A DNA stretch of 8,247 bases. It comes from Gammaproteobacteria bacterium (GTDB lineage: Bacteria; Pseudomonadota; Gammaproteobacteria; Chromatiales; Chromatiaceae). The translations under genes were made by a program, and so were the position numbers. Of the stretch, positions 4,303-8,247 are shown one piece after another. Below the pieces are notes generated by a model. It searched no databases, was not told where the DNA came from, and was given only the letters and a program-made list of their open reading frames with translations. Each line of letters begins with the position of its first letter. The first letter of the stretch is position 1. The stretch lies in the NCBI GenBank assembly GCA_024277555.1, contig JAJRUY010000184.1, positions 1 through 8,247 on the forward strand, read 5' to 3'.

Positions 4303-6180
4303 TCAACGCTGCTGTGCTGTCAGTCGTGCATACAATAACGGCAACTGTCCCGGCAATTCCATGGGGTCGCGGATGACCACAAAGCCGCTGGAGCCGAACA
4401 GATGGGGCAGGTAGTCGTTGCCTTTTTGGTCGATGGTGACGCAGAAAGGATGAAAGCCGAGATTGCGCACTGCCTGGATGGCGTGGCGGGTGTCTTCGAT
4501 ACCATAGCGGCCTTCGTACTGATCCAGGTCATTGGGTTTGCCGTCGGTAAGTATCAGCAGCAATCTGCGGCCTGCACCCTGGCGTTTCAATACTTCTGCA
4601 GCAAAACGGATGCCCGCGCCCAGGCGGGTGTAATAACCGGGTTTCAGGGCTTGGATGCGCCCGCGAATATGACTGTTGTAGCTTTCATCGAAAGCCTTGA
4701 TGGCGTGGATGCGAACCGGATCCCGTTTGCGTGAGGTGAAGCCGTAGATGCCGAACTGGTCGCCGGTGGCCGTCAGGCTTTCCGCAAACAGGTACAGACT
4801 GTCCTGAATGACATCCATTACCCTGGAGTGATCGTTTACCCAGGTGTCCGTGGACAAGGACAGATCCGCCAGCAGCAGGCAGGCCAGATCCCGGGCGCCG
4901 GCATTCATCTGCCGGTAGAGATTGTCCGCCGCCACATTACAGCCGCTGGCCCGATCCGTGCGGTAACGCAGGTAGGCATCCAGATCCACCGCATCACCTT
5001 CCGGCCGGAAGCGGTGCCAGATGCGTGCAGGTGCCAGCGCCTGAAACTGGCTGCGCAGTTTGCGGGCAGTTTTTTGCAGGTGACTGGGAAGGGGCAGGGG
5101 CGGGGCATCTGTTGCCACCAGTTCCACGATACGGCAGTGATCGGGAATCAGCCGGCGCTTTTTCCAGTCCCATTCGGGCAGCATTAAATCGTCGCTGATG
5201 ATTTCATCATCTTCCGATTCGGAAGGCAGATCCAGGTCGAATTTTATTTTGGTTTTGGGGGGTTTGCCATTGCGGGAAATGCTGATTTTATCCAGATCCC
5301 GTGCCACTTCATCCTCTTGTTCCTGGTTTTGATCTTCTTCCTTGCTGCGATCCACATTTACATACTCTCCCCAGGAGAAGATATTTTCCATGCGTACCGT
5401 GATCATGCCGCGCTCTTGATCCTGGGACTGAGCCTGTTCAGTTTCCTTGCGCTGGACTTCCTCTAGCTCCCTGGCTCTGCTGCCGGTTTGCTCGTCCTGG
5501 GAGGGTTCGTGAGCCGGCATACTGGCAGGCCGGGGCGGGTTGGGATGCAGCCACAGGGGAACTGGCAACGGCATGCGCCTGGCAGGGGGGAGTCGATCCA
5601 TGCTGCCTGGTTCTATCAACGCCCGGCGTATGGCCTGTTCCTGGGCGATTTCGTCAGCTGGCCACCTGCCGGTGGATCGTTGCTCCAGGTGCGCCTCTAC
5701 CAGCCCCAGGTATTTTTCCTGCAAACCGGGGTATTGCTGCAGAGCCGCCCGGGTAAGTTTCTGGTTGTGTGCAAACCAGGCTTCCTGATGCGTATTGGTT
5801 TCCATGGCGGCAAGTGCGCCCAGCCACAGATAGAGATCACGGTTCAGGCTGCTGTCCGGGAAGCAATCGATCTGTGGCGGCAGGCGCAGGGCATTTTCAT
5901 CCCGCCATGCCAGCTCGGTTTTCTTGTTGGTGCCTGCCATGCGCTGCAGCATGCTGCGGCGGGAGCTGATGAGAGTGGCGTCGGCTCCGGCGATTTCCAG
6001 CGCACCATCACCTCCCAGAGCGCGAAACCAGATGCCGAGAAGGTGCTGAATATCACTCAGTAATATAGCTGCCTCGGGATAGCGTTGCTCGCTGTGTTGG
6101 GTAATAAAGGTATGCCACCAGCTGCCGACATGCTCTTCCATTTCCACCAATTCAAGGAGCTTGGAAACCTTCTTGGTCAT
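4303..6180 (-). CDS. norD: Nitric oxide reductase activation protein NorD (von Willebrand A domain)
   Basis: Cytoplasmic protein needed to make active NO reductase, thought to act with the NorQ ATPase in inserting the non-heme iron (FeB) of NorB. It has 625 residues, the usual NorD size. The C-terminal von Willebrand A domain (about 432-620) carries a complete metal-ion adhesion site: DLSLS (439-443), a threonine in YYTRLGAG (T518), and the aspartate of LTDGKPND (D546). The N-terminal half (1-200) is helical. Between them lies a long low-complexity linker, proline-rich at 197-224, then rich in Glu, Gln and Asp at 228-330, probably disordered. The ATG complement is at 6178-6180, with GGGA about nine bases upstream. 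The gap from the norQ stop is 35 bases, so the two genes are co-transcribed. norD is the last gene of this cluster and ends 56 bases from the oppositely directed nrtD. Confidence 0.93.
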   Translation of the reverse strand: MTKKVSKLLELVEMEEHVGSWWHTFITQHSEQRYPEAAILLSDIQHLLGIWFRALGGDGALEIAGADATLISSRRSMLQRMAGTNKKTELAWRDENALRLPPQIDCFPDSSLNRDLYLWLGALAAMETNTHQEAWFAHNQKLTRAALQQYPGLQEKYLGLVEAHLEQRSTGRWPADEIAQEQAIRRALIEPGSMDRLPPARRMPLPVPLWLHPNPPRPASMPAHEPSQDEQTGSRARELEEVQRKETEQAQSQDQERGMITVRMENIFSWGEYVNVDRSKEEDQNQEQEDEVARDLDKISISRNGKPPKTKIKFDLDLPSESEDDEIISDDLMLPEWDWKKRRLIPDHCRIVELVATDAPPLPLPSHLQKTARKLRSQFQALAPARIWHRFRPEGDAVDLDAYLRYRTDRASGCNVAADNLYRQMNAGARDLACLLLADLSLSTDTWVNDHSRVMDVIQDSLYLFAESLTATGDQFGIYGFTSRKRDPVRIHAIKAFDESYNSHIRGRIQALKPGYYTRLGAGIRFAAEVLKRQGAGRRLLLILTDGKPNDLDQYEGRYGIEDTRHAIQAVRNLGFHPFCVTIDQKGNDYLPHLFGSSGFVVIRDPMELPGQLPLLYARLTAQQR

Positions 6181-6215
6181 TGTCTGTTCCCTTTATCTCA
6201 TCGCTTGGCGGCGGA

Positions 6216-7010
6216 TCACTGGTTCCGGGGCAGGCTGATTTTGATTACTTCCATCAGCGCGCTGCGGGTTTCCAAGTCGTCGGTAAGGGGTTCCGCCATG
6301 GCGGCGAGACAGGATTCGCTGGCATTCATGCCGCTTTTTATCAGGCGGGCAGCATAGATAAGCAGGCGGGTGGAGGCAGCCTCTTCCAGGTCATGGTCTT
6401 TGAGCACCCGCAGTGCCGCCGCCAGTTTTACCAGTGCCCGGGCGGTCTTCTCGTCAATGCCGGTTTCACGCTGGATGATTTCCTGTTCCAGTTCAGGAGC
6501 CGGGAAGTCAAAGGTCATGCCGACAAAGCGCTGCCGGGTGGAGGGCTTCATTCCTTTGAGAATATTTTGATAGCCCGGGTTGAAAGAGACCACCAGCATG
6601 AATTCCCTGGGAGCCTTGAGTGTCTCCCCGGTGCGCTCGATGGGCAGAATGCGCCGGTCATCGGTCAATGGATGAATCACCACGGTGGTGTCCTTGCGGG
6701 CTTCCACGACTTCATCCAGGTAACAGATGGCGCCTTCCCTGACGGCACGGGTAAGTGGCCCGTCCACCCAGAAAGTACCCTGGTCGCCAATCAGGTGACG
6801 GCCTACCAGATCGGCGGCGGTCAGGTCATCATGGCAGGAAACAGTGTACAGGGGGCGCTTGAGACGTGCGGCCATGTGCTCAATAAAGCGGGTTTTGCCG
6901 CAGCCCGTAGGCCCCTTGATCATTACTGGCAGCTGATTGTTCCAGGCTTGCTGAAACAATTCTGATTCGTTTCCCTGGGGGAGGTAGAAAGGGATGGTTT
7001 CCGAGCTCAA
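6216..7010 (-). CDS. norQ: NorQ, MoxR-family AAA+ ATPase for NO reductase activation
   Basis: AAA+ ATPase of the MoxR/CbbQ/NorQ group, 264 residues, typical length. With NorD it is thought to remodel or load metal into NorB at the cytoplasmic face. Visible motifs are Walker A GPTGCGKT (33-40), a CbbQ/NorQ-type DDLTAADLVGRHLI stretch (61-74), Walker B ICYLDE (95-100), the sensor-1 region VVSFNPGYQ (141-148), and the arginine pair in STRQRF (157-162) at the expected arginine-finger place. The start is TTG (complement of 7008-7010), supported by AGGAG nine bases upstream; the next in-frame Met is residue 30 and would cut off the N-terminal sequence before Walker A. The gene lies between norF (47-base gap) and norD (35-base gap). 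CbbQ is excluded by the nor neighbours. Confidence 0.93.
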   Translation of the reverse strand: MSSETIPFYLPQGNESELFQQAWNNQLPVMIKGPTGCGKTRFIEHMAARLKRPLYTVSCHDDLTAADLVGRHLIGDQGTFWVDGPLTRAVREGAICYLDEVVEARKDTTVVIHPLTDDRRILPIERTGETLKAPREFMLVVSFNPGYQNILKGMKPSTRQRFVGMTFDFPAPELEQEIIQRETGIDEKTARALVKLAAALRVLKDHDLEEAASTRLLIYAARLIKSGMNASESCLAAMAEPLTDDLETRSALMEVIKISLPRNQ

Positions 7011-7057
7011 CAGGTAATACTCCTAGAGGTTGTCCTGATTCCAAGAGGGATTCAGGG

Positions 7058-7339
7058 TTATGCCGAGATGTAAAAGGCGTAACTTATCAGTGATCCTGCC
7101 AGCAGCAGCCAGATGGCAACAGCCCAGCGCCAGAATCCTGATACCCGCCTGAGATCCATAAAATAATCGCCGATCAGCTGTCCTTTCAGCAGGGCGATGC
7201 CGAGTACCATCAGCGAGACTTGCAAGCCGGAAAACTGTTTCAAGCCGATGAACCAGGTTACAAGAGTCAGCCCCATGAGCAGCAGGAAGATCCAGGTGCA
7301 GGGACGGACAAGGTATTTGTTTTCAGTCATGGTATTCAT
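7058..7339 (-). CDS. norF: NorF, small membrane protein of the NO reductase cluster (prokaryotic cytochrome c oxidase subunit IV-like)
   Basis: A small inner-membrane protein of 93 residues with three hydrophobic segments: WIFLLLMGLTLVTWFIGL, a middle segment VSLMVLGIALLKGQLIGDYF, and WAVAIWLLLAGSLISYAFYI. The KGQLIGDYFMDLRR part joining segments two and three is typical of the NorF / prokaryotic COX IV-like family. The role is accessory: NorE and NorF are not catalytic but raise NO reductase activity or stability in known denitrifiers. I chose the ATG at 7337-7339 because it overlaps the norE stop in an ATGA arrangement, which signals translational coupling. A second ATG three codons later (7328-7330) is equally possible, and an open frame extends upstream into norE but would overlap it by 61 bases. 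A weak imperfect hairpin (7034-7056) lies in the gap to norQ. Confidence 0.85.
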   Translation of the reverse strand: MNTMTENKYLVRPCTWIFLLLMGLTLVTWFIGLKQFSGLQVSLMVLGIALLKGQLIGDYFMDLRRVSGFWRWAVAIWLLLAGSLISYAFYISA

Positions 7340-7908
7340 TTCATCACATAGACCAGGGGGAACAGTATCATCCATAGCAGATCCACCATATGCCAATAGC
7401 TGGCGCCAGTTTCAACGCCGGTATGTTCCCGGGCGGAATACCCGCCGGCATGTGCTTTGAGCGCAACGGCCACCAGTATAACCATACCGAGGGCTACATG
7501 CAGGAAATGAAAAAATGTCAGGGACAAGTAGAACATATAGAAGGTGTTGGTGCTCAGGTTGATGCCTTGGGAAAAATGGTTCTCGTACTCTATTGCTTTG
7601 ATAACCAGAAAAACCAGACCCATGAACAGGGCTGCGAGGAGCCATTGAAAGCATTTTTTGCTGTCGTCAACTTTGATAGCGGCTACTGCACGCACCACAA
7701 AATAGCTGCTGGTGATGAGTGCCAGGGTATTGAGCAATGCGGCATTTTGATCCAGGGTTGCCTGGTAGGTATTGAACAGCTCGATGTGATTGGCCCGGGT
7801 GAAGGCATAGGCAGCAAAAAAGATGCCAAATACCAGCAGCTCCGCCATGATGAAGATCCAGATGACCAGATCGCCAGGGGGCCATTTGCTTTTTTCCATG
7901 GGGTTCAT
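7336..7908 (-). CDS. norE: NorE, cytochrome c oxidase subunit III-like protein
   Basis: Inner-membrane protein of 190 residues in the heme-copper oxidase subunit III family. It has five hydrophobic segments, at about 15-36, 57-79, 89-106, 123-150 and 170-189, the NorE-type short form lacking the first two helices of full-length CoxC. Family marks are the early PPGDLVIWIF, the acidic KAIEYENHF (about 104-112), the FFHFLHVALGMV histidine-rich helix (about 134-145), and the C-terminal YWHMVDLLWMILFPLVY. NorE is not part of the purified NorBC core but supports NO reduction in denitrifiers. It lies 109 bases after norB, a gap filled with two strong hairpins, and its last bases overlap the norF start. 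The start at 7908 has no convincing Shine-Dalgarno; the ATG at 7897-7899 is an alternative with no better one, so translation may be modest. Confidence 0.88.
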   Translation of the reverse strand: MNPMEKSKWPPGDLVIWIFIMAELLVFGIFFAAYAFTRANHIELFNTYQATLDQNAALLNTLALITSSYFVVRAVAAIKVDDSKKCFQWLLAALFMGLVFLVIKAIEYENHFSQGINLSTNTFYMFYLSLTFFHFLHVALGMVILVAVALKAHAGGYSAREHTGVETGASYWHMVDLLWMILFPLVYVMK

Positions 7909-7933
7909 CCGGTTTTCGTGATCCCGAAATTGA

Positions 7934-7963
7934 ATAAGGCGGATGATAATTCATCCGCCTTAT
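7934..7963 (-). other. 13-bp perfect stem-loop between norB and norE (distal)
   Basis: ATAAGGCGGATGA (7934-7946) and TCATCCGCCTTAT (7951-7963) pair perfectly around a four-base loop. In the norB-to-norE transcript it is the second of two such hairpins. The transcript continues TCAATTTCGG, without a real T tract, so efficient intrinsic termination is unlikely; partial termination or mRNA 3'-end protection after exonuclease trimming fits better. Confidence 0.65.
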
Positions 7964-7981
7964 AGTTACTAACATGTGAAT

Positions 7982-8011
7982 TCGCAAGGAAGGCGGGTGC
8001 CTTCCTTGCGA
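7982..8011 (-). other. 13-bp perfect stem-loop directly after the norB stop
   Basis: TCGCAAGGAAGGC (7982-7994) and GCCTTCCTTGCGA (7999-8011) pair perfectly around a four-base loop. On the - strand it starts six bases after the norB stop codon and is followed by ATTCACATG, again with no T tract. A very stable hairpin right behind a highly expressed structural gene is the usual layout for a 3'-end barrier that protects norCB message while downstream genes are less abundant. Partial terminator activity is possible. Confidence 0.65.
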
Positions 8012-8017
8012 GAGTGC

Positions 8018-8247
8018 TTACTTGTTTAACGGCTCCACGGTTGCCTCCGGCTCATCCTGGCCAACAAAGAAGCTGGCGATGTATACAATGAGTCCGATGA
8101 GGAAGATGATGCCCGTAATTTCCCGCAACCAGTAGAACAGGGCGATCTTGTCCTGCACCACCATGAAGTCCATGGGGTTGTCGCTGAAGCGTTGCAGGAA
8201 TACCTGCAAGATGCCGGCAGCGGTCAGGAACAGCGTGATGAACACCA
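8018..8247 (-). CDS. norB: Nitric oxide reductase large (cytochrome b) subunit NorB, C-terminal end (5' partial)
   Basis: The last 75 complete codons of NorB are present, ending with TAA at 8018-8020; the rest lies beyond the window. NorB is the heme-copper-family membrane subunit that holds heme b, heme b3 and FeB and reduces two NO to N2O. The visible part begins VFITLFLTAAGILQVFLQRF, continues with FMVVQDKIALFYWLREITG, has a final membrane helix IIFLIGLIVYIASFF, and ends in a short acidic tail. These are the last one to two helices of NorB. The heme-ligating histidines are upstream and cannot be checked. The quinol-dependent form (NorZ) shares this C-terminus, but the norEFQD neighbours favour the cytochrome c-dependent NorCB, with norC expected upstream. 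Confidence 0.88.
   Translation of the reverse strand, partial: VFITLFLTAAGILQVFLQRFSDNPMDFMVVQDKIALFYWLREITGIIFLIGLIVYIASFFVGQDEPEATVEPLNK

Noticed and set aside
7058..7396. Longer norF frame starting at 7396
   Set aside because: It would overlap norE by 61 bases and add a non-conserved hydrophilic leader; the ATGA overlap at 7336-7339 is the more natural start.
1..8247. CRISPR arrays, tRNA or rRNA genes, transposases, toxin-antitoxin or defence genes
   Set aside because: No regularly spaced direct repeats, RNA gene signatures or proteins of these families were seen on either strand.

Overview
The window looks like chromosomal DNA of a facultatively denitrifying proteobacterium, most likely gammaproteobacterial. 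The reasons are a σ54-type promoter, a NasT/ANTAR-controlled nitrate-uptake operon, a cytochrome c-type nitric oxide reductase (nor) cluster, and a palindromic intergenic repeat of a kind common in beta- and gammaproteobacteria. Assignment below class level is not possible from this sequence alone. Nothing points to a phage, plasmid, transposase or CRISPR array. Everything recognisable belongs to known nitrogen-metabolism families, so I do not claim a new system.

Left half, + strand (1-4246), nitrate uptake. The window opens in the last 41 codons of a NasT-type ANTAR antiterminator protein. After it come a σ54 (-24/-12) promoter at 254-269 and a leader of about 215 nt. The leader carries two hexaloop hairpins (P1 320-335, loop AACGGT; P2 363-384, loop AACGAT) that match the RNA target known for ANTAR proteins, then a strong intrinsic terminator (398-459). 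Next are nrtA (periplasmic nitrate-binding protein, here broken by a one-base frameshift near its 3' end), an unusually long 421-bp gap holding several hairpins and an inverted palindromic repeat, nrtB (permease) and an nrtD-type ATPase gene. The layout supports a model in which nitrogen limitation, through σ54 and probably NtrC, fires the promoter, and nitrate, through NasS/NasT, lets polymerase read past the leader terminator into the transporter genes.

Right half, - strand (4303-8247), nitric oxide reduction. Transcribed leftward in the order norB (3' end only) - norE - norF - norQ - norD. NorB is the catalytic membrane subunit that reduces NO to N2O. NorE and NorF are small membrane proteins that support NOR activity. 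NorQ (MoxR-type AAA+ ATPase) and NorD (von Willebrand A protein) form the presumed chaperone pair that matures the enzyme. Two near-identical-size 13-bp hairpins sit directly behind norB and probably set the amount of norB transcript relative to the accessory genes. The two operons converge with 56 bp between their stop codons and no evident terminator there.

Points most worth a second look: the ANTAR leader with an extra hairpin inserted in its P1-P2 linker and a competing fold; the nrtA frameshift; the repeat-laden nrtA-nrtB gap; and the tandem hairpins splitting norB from norEFQD.
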